From NCBI GenBank assembly GCA_902627575.1, contig CACOJQ010000010.1:1-42803 (forward strand): a DNA stretch of 42,803 bases. The letters run 5' to 3'. The notes below the pieces were generated by a model. It was not told where the DNA came from. It ran no database searches and saw nothing but the letters and a program-made list of their open reading frames with translations. The stretch comes from an uncultured Bacteroidota bacterium (GTDB lineage Bacteria; Bacteroidota; Bacteroidia; Flavobacteriales; BACL11). The number at the start of each line of letters is the position of its first letter. The first letter of the stretch is position 1. Shown one piece after another: positions 8,904-17,620 of this stretch. A program made the translations under genes and the position numbers.

Positions 8904-10132
8904 TTATTTTTGATATTCAAAACTGAAATATCAGGCATAATTCCAACTCTACCAGCATATCCTAGGTGTCCTAATCCTCTATTGACATAAATTTGACTAT
9001 CATTATAAGCATATAAGCCAGCCCACTGCTTGTATCTATATTTAGCTGGACTCCATTTGAATCCAGGAATCTCAATACCAAATTGCATACCATGAGTATG
9101 CCCAGATAATTGTAAATCAATTTTGTATTTACTTTTTAAAACTTTTTGACTCCAATGAGAAGGATCATGTGACAGTAGAATAGTTGGCATATTATCATCA
9201 ACACCTTGCATAGCTAAATCTAAGTCTCCGTCTTTATTAAATTTACCCGCACCCCAATTTTCTACGCCAACTAAATTGATTTGACTATTTCCAACTTTGA
9301 TAATACGAGCCTCGTTTAAAAGGACATCAAAACCAGATTTTTTTTCTAAGTTAATTAAGTTTTTAAAATTTTCTTTCCATTTTTCTGAAGATCTATTCCA
9401 ACCAACATAATCACAATAATCATGGTTTCCTAAGATAGAAAATTTACCATCCTTAGCTTTAATTTTTTTTAACGTATTTACATACGGGATTGCTTCTGAA
9501 TAATAATTATTAACTAAATCACCAGTAAAAACAACCAAATTAGGTTTTTCTTCGTTTATCATTTCTACAACTTCCTCAAGATGCTCAACACTATTAAAAC
9601 TTCCAAGATGAAGATCTGAAATATGAATAATTTTATAATCTGATTTACAGCTAGGCCAGTTCTTTATAAATATATTTTTAAAATTTTTTTTAAAATTATA
9701 TCTACCCCAGATCATACCAAATAGTAAAGTAGAAAAAATTGAAGCTGATATTACTATTGCTGATTTTCTCAAAAATTCTGATCTTGAGTTGTCGTAATTG
9801 TGAGGTGGCTTATCAAAGAAATTAATAATAAATTTGAACAATCTAATAACATCATCTAAAAGCAAAGGAAATAAACCAATAAATTTTGCTATAAACACAA
9901 TAAAAATGAAACTTGAATAAGTAATAGTATTATTGAAACCTGCTGTGTTAGCAGTTTTTTCATAAGTAACAATAACATAAATAATAGCAGAGTAAATTAT
10001 TGCAGACAGAAACCAATAAAAGATTTTATAAAAACTAATACTACCAGCTAACTTGTTTACAGATGAGACTGTACCAAAATAAAAGTACAAATCAATTAAT
10101 ACTAAAAAAATAAAAAATGGAACAAATTTCAT
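8900..10132 (-). CDS. Membrane-anchored metallophosphoesterase (YkuE/YaeI-like)
   Basis: A 410-residue protein. The first ~150 residues hold about four hydrophobic segments (starting at residues 3, 35, 75 and 123), so the enzyme is membrane-anchored. The rest is a calcineurin-like phosphoesterase with the full metal-binding series: ISDLHLGSF, VVFTGDLVNN, LGNHDYCDY, LLSHDPSHW and LSGHTHGMQ. This series binds two divalent metals. Related YaeI/YkuE proteins cleave phosphodiester or pyrophosphate bonds in envelope lipids such as UDP-diacylglucosamine, but which substrate is used here cannot be read from the sequence. The four-base ATGA overlap with the following acyltransferase gene indicates co-expression. 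A -7 box lies only four bases before the ATG. Confidence 0.92.
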   Translation of the reverse strand: MKFVPFFIFLVLIDLYFYFGTVSSVNKLAGSISFYKIFYWFLSAIIYSAIIYVIVTYEKTANTAGFNNTITYSSFIFIVFIAKFIGLFPLLLDDVIRLFKFIINFFDKPPHNYDNSRSEFLRKSAIVISASIFSTLLFGMIWGRYNFKKNFKNIFIKNWPSCKSDYKIIHISDLHLGSFNSVEHLEEVVEMINEEKPNLVVFTGDLVNNYYSEAIPYVNTLKKIKAKDGKFSILGNHDYCDYVGWNRSSEKWKENFKNLINLEKKSGFDVLLNEARIIKVGNSQINLVGVENWGAGKFNKDGDLDLAMQGVDDNMPTILLSHDPSHWSQKVLKSKYKIDLQLSGHTHGMQFGIEIPGFKWSPAKYRYKQWAGLYAYNDSQIYVNRGLGHLGYAGRVGIMPDISVLNIKNK

Positions 10133-10136
10133 TATG

Positions 10137-10144
10137 CAAAAATA
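10137..10144 (-). promoter_or_regulatory. Bacteroidota -7 box (TATTTTTG) for the metallophosphoesterase gene
   Basis: On the minus strand TATTTTTG ends four bases before the ATG at 10132. If it is used, transcription would begin at or within a base or two of the start codon, giving a leaderless or near-leaderless message. No good TTG element is present 19 bases upstream. Confidence 0.4.
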
Positions 10145-10188
10145 CTAAAGATTGAATCTATCTAATATTAAAAAAAAAAATAATTCAT

Positions 10189-10199
10189 GACATAATGTC
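10189..10199. repeat. Short inverted repeat GACAT-A-ATGTC upstream of the sigma-54 promoter
   Basis: GACATAATGTC is a perfect 5-base inverted repeat around a central A, ending 13 bases before the start of the sigma-54-like element. It could be half of an activator or repressor site, but a site this short can arise by chance in AT-rich DNA, and enhancer-binding proteins usually bind further upstream. Confidence 0.3.
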
Positions 10200-10212
10200 G
10201 TAACATTTGTAT

Positions 10213-10229
10213 TTGGCATAGTTTATGCA
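10213..10229 (+). promoter_or_regulatory. Sigma-54 (-24/-12) promoter
   Basis: TTGGCATAGTTTATGCA carries the invariant GG (10215-10216) and GC (10227-10228) separated by exactly ten bases, and the TTGGCA and TGCA blocks match the RpoN consensus. The predicted start near 10240 leaves a leader of about 17 bases before the ATG at 10257. No competing TAnnTTTG box was found in this interval. It would control the 93-residue protein, htpG and the lamin-tail gene. No RpoN activator gene is in the window. Confidence 0.7.
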
Positions 10230-10256
10230 TTGTTTTATTAAAAAAAAGATATTTTT

Positions 10257-10538
10257 ATGCAAAACTTAAGTAAATTTGAAAAAGAAAAATTATTAAACTT
10301 ACTGGAATGTAATGAAAAAGAATTAGATATTCTTTTAGAAAAAACACATAATTTATTTCATAAACAAACAAATACCTATGACATGCTCTTAAAAATTCTT
10401 CAACAAGGACACAACATCAGAGAAGCCACTCTTGCTGGAATGATTATTGGTGAAAAATTTGGGTATGAAAAGGCTAAAATAGAACTAGAGGATGAAATAA
10501 AAGACAAATTATATAGAGCATTTAAAAATTCACAATAA
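10257..10538 (+). CDS. Unknown 93-residue helical protein, first gene of the htpG operon
   Basis: I do not recognise this family. The protein is highly charged, probably all helical, with a heptad-like N-terminal half (FEKEKLLNLLECNEKELDIL) and a glycine-containing turn near the middle (LAGMIIGEKFGYEKAK) before a second charged helix. It has one cysteine (Cys18), one proposed helix-helix hairpin, and no signal peptide or membrane segment. It starts 28 bases after the -12 GC of a sigma-54-type promoter and ends 27 bases before htpG on the same strand, so the two are probably co-transcribed. A partner or stress-response role with Hsp90 is a guess from position only. The codon and base usage look like those of its neighbours, and the frame is uninterrupted, supporting a real gene. 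Confidence 0.75.
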   Translation: MQNLSKFEKEKLLNLLECNEKELDILLEKTHNLFHKQTNTYDMLLKILQQGHNIREATLAGMIIGEKFGYEKAKIELEDEIKDKLYRAFKNSQ

Positions 10539-10565
10539 TAAACTTTTAATTAAATAAATTTAAAA

Positions 10566-12467
10566 ATGAAGAAGGGAAAAATCAACGTACAAACAGAAAA
10601 TATATTTCCAATAATTAAACAATTTTTATATTCAGATCACGAGATATTTTTAAGGGAATTGGTTTCGAACGCTGTTGACGCCACACAAAAATTAAAAACT
10701 CTTAAAACTGTTGGAGAGTTAAATACAGATATCACCAAGTTGAGAGTTGAAGTAATTTTAAATAAAGATGAAAAAACAATAACTATCAAAGATAATGGTA
10801 TAGGCATGACAGCCGAAGAGTTAGATAAATACATTAATCAAATTGCATTTTCTGGAGCTGAAGAATTTGTAAATAAATACAAAGACGCAGACAAAAAAAA
10901 CTCAATAATTGGACATTTTGGACTTGGATTTTACTCTGCATTTATGGTTGCAAAAGAAGTTGAAATTATTTCTAAAAGTCAAAAGTCAAAAAGCACACCT
11001 GTCAGATGGACTTGTGATGGATCTCCAAAATATACAATGGAAGAAACCAAAAAGAAGACAAAAGGAACAGATGTTATTTTGCATATTGCTGAAGATTCAT
11101 TAGAATTTTTAGAAGAAAACAGAATAAGTTCAATACTTAATAAATATTGTAAATTTTTACCTGTAGAAATAAAGTTCGGAACAAAAAGTGAGAAAATTGA
11201 TGATCCTAAAGGTAAAAAAGATGATAAAGGAAATATCATCAAGATTGATAAAACTTATGATAATATAATCAACAATACGAAACCAGCTTGGACAAAAAAA
11301 CCATCAAATTTAAAGGAGGAGCACTACAAGGAATTTTATAAAGAACTTTATCCAATGGAATTTAATGATCCATTATTTCATATTCACCTTAATGTTGACT
11401 TTCCTTTTAATTTAACAGGCATACTGTATTTTCCAAAATTAAAAAACAACTTGGAAGTACAGAAAAATAAAATAAATCTTTACAGTAATCAAGTATTTAT
11501 TACTGATAATGTGGAAAACATTGTTCCAGAATTTTTAACTCTCCTTCATGGTGTTATAGACTCGCCTGATATTCCATTAAATGTTTCTAGATCATATCTT
11601 CAAGCAGACGGTAACGTTAAAAAGATATCTAGTCATATAACTAAAAAGGTTGCAGATAAGCTCTCAAGGATGTTTAAAAAAGATAGAAAGGATTTTGAAA
11701 AAAAATGGGATGATGTTAAAGTATTTATTGAATACGGGATGCTAACTGAACAAAAATTCTTTGAAAAAGCACAAGATTTTGCACTTTACAAAAACACTGA
11801 CAATATATACTACACTTTTAAAGAATTCACAGAAAAGATCAAGGAAAAACAAAAAAATAAAGAAGGAAAAACAATTATTTTATACACAAATGATACCAAA
11901 GAACAACATAGCTTTGTTAAAACAGCTACTGATAAAGGCTATGAAGTTTTGGAATTAGGTGGGCCTCTTATGAGCCACTTAATAAGCAGGTTAGAAAGCG
12001 AAAACAATGACTATCAATTTGCTAGAGTTGATGCAGACATTATAGATAAACTAATAGAAAAAGAACAATCAAATGTTTCAAAATTGTCTGAAAAAGAACA
12101 AGAGAAGTTAAAAAAGTTTTTTGAAGAAACAGTAGATAAAGAAAAGTTTAATGTTGAAATCCAAAATATGTCTGTTAGTGATTCACCATTATTAATAACT
12201 CAGAGTGAATTTATGAGGAGAATGAAAGAACAACAACAACTTTCTGGAGGAGGAGGAATGCAAATGTTTGGTTCTATGCCTGAGTCATATAATTTGTCAG
12301 TGAATGCTAATCATGAACTAATTAGTAAAATTCTAAATGAAAAAACTAAGAAAAAAAGAACTAAATTAATTAATCAGCTTCTTGATTTAGGATTATTGTC
12401 TCAGGGGTTACTAAATGGAGAAAAACTTACTGAATTTATTTCTAGAAGCGTAAGCTTAATTAAATAG
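10566..12467 (+). CDS. htpG: Molecular chaperone HtpG (Hsp90)
   Basis: A 633-residue cytosolic ATP-dependent chaperone, close to the usual bacterial length. The N-terminal GHKL ATPase domain shows the catalytic Glu31 and ATP/Mg-binding Asn35 in FLRELVSNAVDA, Asp76 in DNGIGM, and the lid/glycine region GHFGLGFYSAFM. The middle domain holds the conserved arginine loop SRSYLQAD. A charged linker (FGTKSEKIDDPKGKKDD and following) replaces the eukaryotic long linker, and there is no MEEVD tail, as expected in bacteria. A glycine-rich stretch (SGGGGMQMFGSMPE) sits in the C-terminal dimerisation region. It follows the 93-residue gene by 27 bases and precedes the lamin-tail gene by one base, so it is the middle gene of an operon driven by the sigma-54-like promoter at 10213. 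Confidence 0.98.
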   Translation: MKKGKINVQTENIFPIIKQFLYSDHEIFLRELVSNAVDATQKLKTLKTVGELNTDITKLRVEVILNKDEKTITIKDNGIGMTAEELDKYINQIAFSGAEEFVNKYKDADKKNSIIGHFGLGFYSAFMVAKEVEIISKSQKSKSTPVRWTCDGSPKYTMEETKKKTKGTDVILHIAEDSLEFLEENRISSILNKYCKFLPVEIKFGTKSEKIDDPKGKKDDKGNIIKIDKTYDNIINNTKPAWTKKPSNLKEEHYKEFYKELYPMEFNDPLFHIHLNVDFPFNLTGILYFPKLKNNLEVQKNKINLYSNQVFITDNVENIVPEFLTLLHGVIDSPDIPLNVSRSYLQADGNVKKISSHITKKVADKLSRMFKKDRKDFEKKWDDVKVFIEYGMLTEQKFFEKAQDFALYKNTDNIYYTFKEFTEKIKEKQKNKEGKTIILYTNDTKEQHSFVKTATDKGYEVLELGGPLMSHLISRLESENNDYQFARVDADIIDKLIEKEQSNVSKLSEKEQEKLKKFFEETVDKEKFNVEIQNMSVSDSPLLITQSEFMRRMKEQQQLSGGGGMQMFGSMPESYNLSVNANHELISKILNEKTKKKRTKLINQLLDLGLLSQGLLNGEKLTEFISRSVSLIK

Positions 12468-12468
12468 T

Positions 12469-13206
12469 ATGAAAAAAATTTTAATGTTTGTTTTAATGCC
12501 AATATTTGTAATTGGACAAGATCATCCTATTTTCTCTGAATATGGAGAAGGAAGCTCATTTAACAAATGGATAGAAATTTATAATCCAACTTCAAATGCG
12601 ATTAACTTAGATAACTATTTATATAATTTTTGTTGGAACGGCTGTGACAATATGCAGTGGGAATTTTCAATAGCATTCGATTCAAGCTATATTTTACAAC
12701 CTGGGCAAACTTATCTTATTGCTCATTCAGATGCCATAAGTCAAATAACAGATGTAGCTAACCAAACAACAAACATATTAAGTAATGGAAATGATGTATG
12801 TGGTCTGTTACACATTAATTCAAATACTATTGTTGATATAATTGGATTTTTTGATAGTACATCAGTTAGTGATGGTTGGGATGTAGGTTCAACATCAAAC
12901 GCAACTGAAAATCATACGTTAATAAGAGATCCAAATGTTTGCAATGGAAATATGGGCGATTGGAATATTTCAAATGGATCTGTCGGAATCTCTGAATGGA
13001 TAATATACGAATCTGATGATATTAATAATTTAAACTCTCATTTATCTAATTGTGTAAACACTAACACAGAAAATATTAATAATGCAAATACAAAAATATT
13101 TGCAGTTTACAATATTCTAGGAAAATTGAGCAAAAAGGAAAAAAATAGTGTATTGTTCTATATTTATGAAGATGGAAAAGTTGAAAAGAAGATTTTATTA
13201 GAATAG
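12469..13206 (+). CDS. Exported lamin-tail-domain protein with short T9SS-like C-terminal motif
   Basis: A 245-residue protein starting one base after the htpG stop (TAGTATG), so it is translated from the same message. Residues 1-16 are a signal peptide ending VIGQ. Residues about 17-190 fit the lamin tail (LTD) domain often found in secreted Bacteroidota proteins: FSEYGEGSSFNKWIEIYNP near the start, LQPGQTYLIAHSD, and DIIGFFDS with a late NHTLIRDP. The last ~37 residues contain VYNILGK, an eight-residue spacer and VLFYIYEDGKVEKKILLE, closely matching the end of the leucine-rich-repeat protein at 26479. This resembles the second half of a type A T9SS sorting domain. The substrate or ligand is unknown. 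Its place behind a chaperone gene is unusual and may be only read-through. Confidence 0.82.
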   Translation: MKKILMFVLMPIFVIGQDHPIFSEYGEGSSFNKWIEIYNPTSNAINLDNYLYNFCWNGCDNMQWEFSIAFDSSYILQPGQTYLIAHSDAISQITDVANQTTNILSNGNDVCGLLHINSNTIVDIIGFFDSTSVSDGWDVGSTSNATENHTLIRDPNVCNGNMGDWNISNGSVGISEWIIYESDDINNLNSHLSNCVNTNTENINNANTKIFAVYNILGKLSKKEKNSVLFYIYEDGKVEKKILLE

Positions 13207-13241
13207 CGTCAAGCTATTTAACAAGCACTTTTACTTGTTTT
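13202..13241. terminator. Weak hairpins at the convergent LTD/dnaE gene ends
   Basis: AATAGC (13202-13207) pairs with GCTATT (13213-13218) around GTCAA, placing both genes' stop codons in the two arms. A second hairpin, AACAAG/CTTGTT (13220-13225, 13234-13239), is followed by only a short T run. Either could end transcription, but neither has a strong U tract. Confidence 0.3.
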
Positions 13242-16200
13242 AAAAGCTGAATTTTTTCTATAAACTTTTTATTTAAATTTAATTTATTTTTACGAGAAAG
13301 TAAGTTAACTTCATATTTATTAAGGTTATCAACAACATTAACAACTAACGAATGTTTACCCTCATTGTTATAAATTATTTCAGATAAGTCATCAACAAAA
13401 TCATTATTTATATCTTGTAAATCAATTCTTAAAATAACTTCTCTTACCTCTTTATCGATCAAATCAGACAATAGCTCAATTGAAGAAATTTTAAATTCTA
13501 ACTCTTCATTATAAAACTTCTTTTGTACTTTACCAGAAATAAACAATAACCATCCAGCTGTTAGATAAGCTTTAAATGTGATGTAGTCTTGACCAAATAA
13601 ATAAAAAGTGAAAGAGGAACTATAATCTTCAAAATGTAAAACTCCAAAAGGCTTTCCTGTTTTTGTTTCTTTATGTTCCACTGAGGTGACTACACCACAA
13701 AAATTTAGTTTTTTGCCTTTAATTTTATTCATATTTTCAAGCATACTGATATTACCATTTGAAAAATTTGAAATTTCTAACTTATAGTCATCTAAGGGAT
13801 GTCCAGATAGATAAATCCCTACAACTTCTTTTTCTTTAGATAATAATTCCATAGCAGTCCACTCTTTGGTTTTAGATGGAACAGGAGCTTGAATAGTAGA
13901 CTCTTGAATATCTCCAAACATATCAAACTGATTAGAATTACGAGAATCTTGTATTCTGTTTCCAAATCTGATCATTCTCTCAATATATGTTTGACCATTA
14001 TCTTCTTTTGAAAAATATTGATATCTTTTTAATTCAAAAAGATCAAATCCTCCAGATAAAACAATACTTTCTAATGTTCTTTTGTTTGCTACACGTAAAT
14101 CTACTCGCTGCATAAAATCATCAAATGATTTAAAAAAGCCATTTTCTTTACGTTCGTTTACAATTGCTTCAACTGCGCTTTCTCCTACGCCTTTGACAGC
14201 CCCAAGACCGAATCTAATCTCTCCTTTTTTATTAACGGCAAACTTGTAAAAACTTTCATTTATATCAGGTCCTAAAACTAATACTCCCATTTTTTTACAC
14301 TCCTCCATGTAATATGTTATATCTTTAATATCATTCATATGATTAGTTAATAAAGAAGCCATTAACTCAGATGGATAATGCGCTTTGAGATAAGCTGTTT
14401 GATATGCAATTAGGGCATAGCAAGTAGAATGTGATTTATTGAACGCATAGGAAGCAAATGCCTCCCAGTCTTTCCATATTTTCTGTACAACATCTACATC
14501 AAATCCATTTTTTTCACAGCCCTCGATGAATTTAGGCTTTAGTGAATCAAGAACAGATTTAATCTTTTTACCCATACCTTTTCTTAATAAATCAGCGTCG
14601 CCCTTTGAGAAACCAGCTAGTTTTTGGGATAACATCATCACTTGTTCTTGATAAACGGTAATACCATATGTAGAGGATAATAACTCTTCCATCTCAGCTA
14701 AATCATAATCAATATCTTCTTTTCCATGCTTCCTTTTAATATAGTTTGGTATATACTCCATTGGCCCAGGTCTATAAAGTGCATTCATAGCTATTAAATC
14801 ATCAAACTTGTCAGGCTTAAGATTTTTTAAATGTGACTTCATACCTTCTGAGGAAAACTGAAAAATACCGGTTGTATTTGCTTGCTGAAAAACTTCAAAA
14901 GTTTTTTCATCATTTAAGGAAATATTATCAATATCTATATCAATGTTGTGTAGCTTTTTTATGATTTTCAGACAATCTTTAATTATTGTTAAATTTCTTA
15001 GTCCTAAAAAATCCATCTTCAACAAACCAGTATTTTCTACTACACTATTATCAAATTGGGTCACCATTAATTCTGAGTCCTTTGCTTTAGTAACTGGTAT
15101 TAATTCAATTAATGGCTCAGGTGTAATAATAACACCACATGCGTGTGTTCCAACGTTTCTAATATTACCCTCTAATTTACGAGCCTGATTGATGGTATCA
15201 GCAACTAAATCTGAACCCTTTGAAGAGGATATAAGTTCTTTTGCTGAAACCAGCTGATCTCCTTTAAAATTTTCTTTAAAGCTTTCACTATCTTTTGTAA
15301 ATATTTTTGACAATGTAGTCATGTCAGGCACTAATTTTGCTAATCTATCTGCATCAGATAATGGCAAATCTAAAACACGAGCAGTATCTCTAATGGAAGA
15401 CTTAGCTGCCATTGTTCCATAAGTAATTATTTGAGCTACATTTTCTTTACCATATTTTTCTACTACCCAGTCAATTACTCTACCTCTACCTTCATCATCG
15501 AAATCAATATCTATGTCAGGTAATGATACTCTTTCTGGGTTTAAAAAACGCTCAAAAAGCAAATCATACTTTATTGGATCGATATTTGTGATTTTGTTAC
15601 AATATGCTACTACAGAGCCAGCAGCTGAACCTCTCCCCGGTCCAACAGATACATTCATTAGTCTTGCCTGTTTAATAAGATCTTGAATGATTAAAAAATA
15701 TCCTGGGTAACCTGAATTTTCTATAACCTTTAACTCAAATTCAATACGTTCTTTAATATTGTCTGTGATTTCTGTGTATCTTTCTTTTGCCCCTTCATAA
15801 GTTAAATGTCTCAAATAATCGTTTTCTCCTCTCTTCCCATGATCGTCATCATCTTTTTTATTAATAAATTTCTCAGGAATATCAAATTTAGGAAGCAAAA
15901 CTTCTCTATTTAGATCAAAAACCTCAATTTTATCAATTAACGTGGAAATATTATCTATAGAATGAGGTAAATCAGAAAACAAATTTTGCATTTCTTGAGG
16001 TGATTTAAAGTAATACTCATCACCACTTAAGCCATATCTATAACCTCTACCTTTTCCTTTGGGTGTACTTTTTAATTCTCCCTCTTTTACACATAATAAA
16101 ATGTCATGAGCATCAGAATCATCTTTGTTTAAATAGTATACATTATTGGTCGCTACAATAGGAACATTATACTTTTTAGCAAAAGAAATTAAAACATTGT

Positions 16201-17527
16201 TGACATGCTCCTCCTCTTCCAAATTATGTCGATTAATTTGAACATAAAAATCATCTCCAAAAACATCAAGCCACCATTTAAACTCTTTTTCAGCCTGTTG
16301 CTCTCCAACATTTAAAATTAGGTTTGGTATGTCTCCATATATACTACCAGTTAATGCAATTAGACCTTTGCAATATAATTTTATTAACTTCTTATCCACT
16401 CTGGGGACATAATAAAATCCGTCTAAGCTAGCAAAAGAAGATAACTTTGATAAGTTATAAAAACCTTCAATATTCTTACAAAGAAAAGGTATTTGCGAAC
16501 CATTATCTCTGTTTGATTTATCTTTATGATCATTACAAACATTCAATTCACATCCAATAATTGGCTTTAAATTAAGTTTATTTTGATTTGAAGTGTTCTC
16601 ATTTACAGGGTGCTTTTTTACATTATCAATAAATTTACATACACCGTACATAAAATTATGATCTGTTATTGCTACACCAGGCATTTTCATGTCGGCTGCT
16701 TTATTTATTAAACTATCAATATCTGTTGTAGCTTGTAAGACAGAAAATTGGGTGTGTACATGCAAATGCGTAAAAGGTTTGATATTAATATCATCAAAGT
16801 TTTGATATTCTTTTTTTGTTACTTCATCTTTCTTTTCTGTTCTTTTAAAACTTGTGTAGGTATCAACTCTTAAATCTATAGGCTCAATAATCTTAGAATT
16901 TATTAATTTAAAGTTCATAAAATCTTGCTCGCTCATCATAATTTCTTTTAAAGAAATAACTTCTAAACGAACTAATTCTAAAAAACATCTAGCAGTTGCT
17001 TGAACATCAGCAGAAGCATTGTGTGCTTCTTGAAAATTTTCACCAAATAACTTTACATGTAGTTCACTTAAATTAGGCCATTTGTATTTACCTCCTTTAC
17101 CTCCTGGCAGTGCACAATAATTGGTTGAAACATCTTTGGTATCAATACTTGGAAAATCAGAAATAATATTTTCTAATCCTATTCTCAAAAGTTCACTTCC
17201 AACAATATTTTTATCAAATAAGACATTATGACCAATTAAAAATTTTGATTTTTTAACATCATCTAAAAAATAATTTAAAACTTCTTTTAGAGGAATACCT
17301 TTTTCATTAGCTATTTCATTTGAAATACCATGAATTTTAGTTGCATTATATGGTATGTCATAACCATCAGGTTTAATGATATAATTTTTAACACTTAAAA
17401 GTTTACCTTCAATATCATGAATTTGCCATGCTATTTGAACACATCTTGGCCAGTTATCAAAATTACTTAGTGGTGCATTCCAATTTAATGGAAGACCAGT
17501 AGTTTCCGTGTCAAAAATTAAATACAT
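13214..17527 (-). CDS. dnaE: DNA polymerase III alpha subunit with N-terminal proofreading exonuclease domain
   Basis: A 1437-residue replicative polymerase. Residues about 1-185 are a DEDDh exonuclease with all acidic motifs: FDTETTG, IGHNVLFD and HNASADVQATARCF. A PHP domain begins near 252 (HLHVHTQFSVLQ). The polymerase core follows, with the catalytic aspartates in PDIDIDFDDEGRGRV near 670, GPGRGSAAGS just before it, and LYRPGPMEYIP further on. An OB-fold (LNFCGVVTSVEHKETKTGKPF) lies near 1270. In Escherichia coli the proofreading activity is a separate epsilon subunit; here it is carried in cis, an arrangement common in Bacteroidota. The ATG is at 17527 and a terminator for the upstream beta-synthase gene separates the two units. 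The C-terminus converges on the LTD gene with a seven-base gap. Confidence 0.97.
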   Translation of the reverse strand: MYLIFDTETTGLPLNWNAPLSNFDNWPRCVQIAWQIHDIEGKLLSVKNYIIKPDGYDIPYNATKIHGISNEIANEKGIPLKEVLNYFLDDVKKSKFLIGHNVLFDKNIVGSELLRIGLENIISDFPSIDTKDVSTNYCALPGGKGGKYKWPNLSELHVKLFGENFQEAHNASADVQATARCFLELVRLEVISLKEIMMSEQDFMNFKLINSKIIEPIDLRVDTYTSFKRTEKKDEVTKKEYQNFDDINIKPFTHLHVHTQFSVLQATTDIDSLINKAADMKMPGVAITDHNFMYGVCKFIDNVKKHPVNENTSNQNKLNLKPIIGCELNVCNDHKDKSNRDNGSQIPFLCKNIEGFYNLSKLSSFASLDGFYYVPRVDKKLIKLYCKGLIALTGSIYGDIPNLILNVGEQQAEKEFKWWLDVFGDDFYVQINRHNLEEEEHVNNVLISFAKKYNVPIVATNNVYYLNKDDSDAHDILLCVKEGELKSTPKGKGRGYRYGLSGDEYYFKSPQEMQNLFSDLPHSIDNISTLIDKIEVFDLNREVLLPKFDIPEKFINKKDDDDHGKRGENDYLRHLTYEGAKERYTEITDNIKERIEFELKVIENSGYPGYFLIIQDLIKQARLMNVSVGPGRGSAAGSVVAYCNKITNIDPIKYDLLFERFLNPERVSLPDIDIDFDDEGRGRVIDWVVEKYGKENVAQIITYGTMAAKSSIRDTARVLDLPLSDADRLAKLVPDMTTLSKIFTKDSESFKENFKGDQLVSAKELISSSKGSDLVADTINQARKLEGNIRNVGTHACGVIITPEPLIELIPVTKAKDSELMVTQFDNSVVENTGLLKMDFLGLRNLTIIKDCLKIIKKLHNIDIDIDNISLNDEKTFEVFQQANTTGIFQFSSEGMKSHLKNLKPDKFDDLIAMNALYRPGPMEYIPNYIKRKHGKEDIDYDLAEMEELLSSTYGITVYQEQVMMLSQKLAGFSKGDADLLRKGMGKKIKSVLDSLKPKFIEGCEKNGFDVDVVQKIWKDWEAFASYAFNKSHSTCYALIAYQTAYLKAHYPSELMASLLTNHMNDIKDITYYMEECKKMGVLVLGPDINESFYKFAVNKKGEIRFGLGAVKGVGESAVEAIVNERKENGFFKSFDDFMQRVDLRVANKRTLESIVLSGGFDLFELKRYQYFSKEDNGQTYIERMIRFGNRIQDSRNSNQFDMFGDIQESTIQAPVPSKTKEWTAMELLSKEKEVVGIYLSGHPLDDYKLEISNFSNGNISMLENMNKIKGKKLNFCGVVTSVEHKETKTGKPFGVLHFEDYSSSFTFYLFGQDYITFKAYLTAGWLLFISGKVQKKFYNEELEFKISSIELLSDLIDKEVREVILRIDLQDINNDFVDDLSEIIYNNEGKHSLVVNVVDNLNKYEVNLLSRKNKLNLNKKFIEKIQLLKQVKVLVK

Positions 17528-17557
17528 TAAATTATTAATTAAAAAGTAAATTTAATA

Positions 17558-17594
17558 AAACAAAAAAGTCAGACTTACTTGAATCTGACTTTTA
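17558..17594 (-). terminator. Rho-independent terminator downstream of the PLP beta-synthase gene
   Basis: A 10-base stem, AAAAGTCAGA at 17565-17574 against TCTGACTTTT at 17585-17594, with a 10-base loop, followed on the minus strand by TT-G-TTTT. It separates the beta-synthase gene from dnaE, which starts 38 bases beyond the stem. Confidence 0.85.
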
Positions 17595-17620
17595 TATGAA
17601 AATGTTAGTAAGTTTTAATT

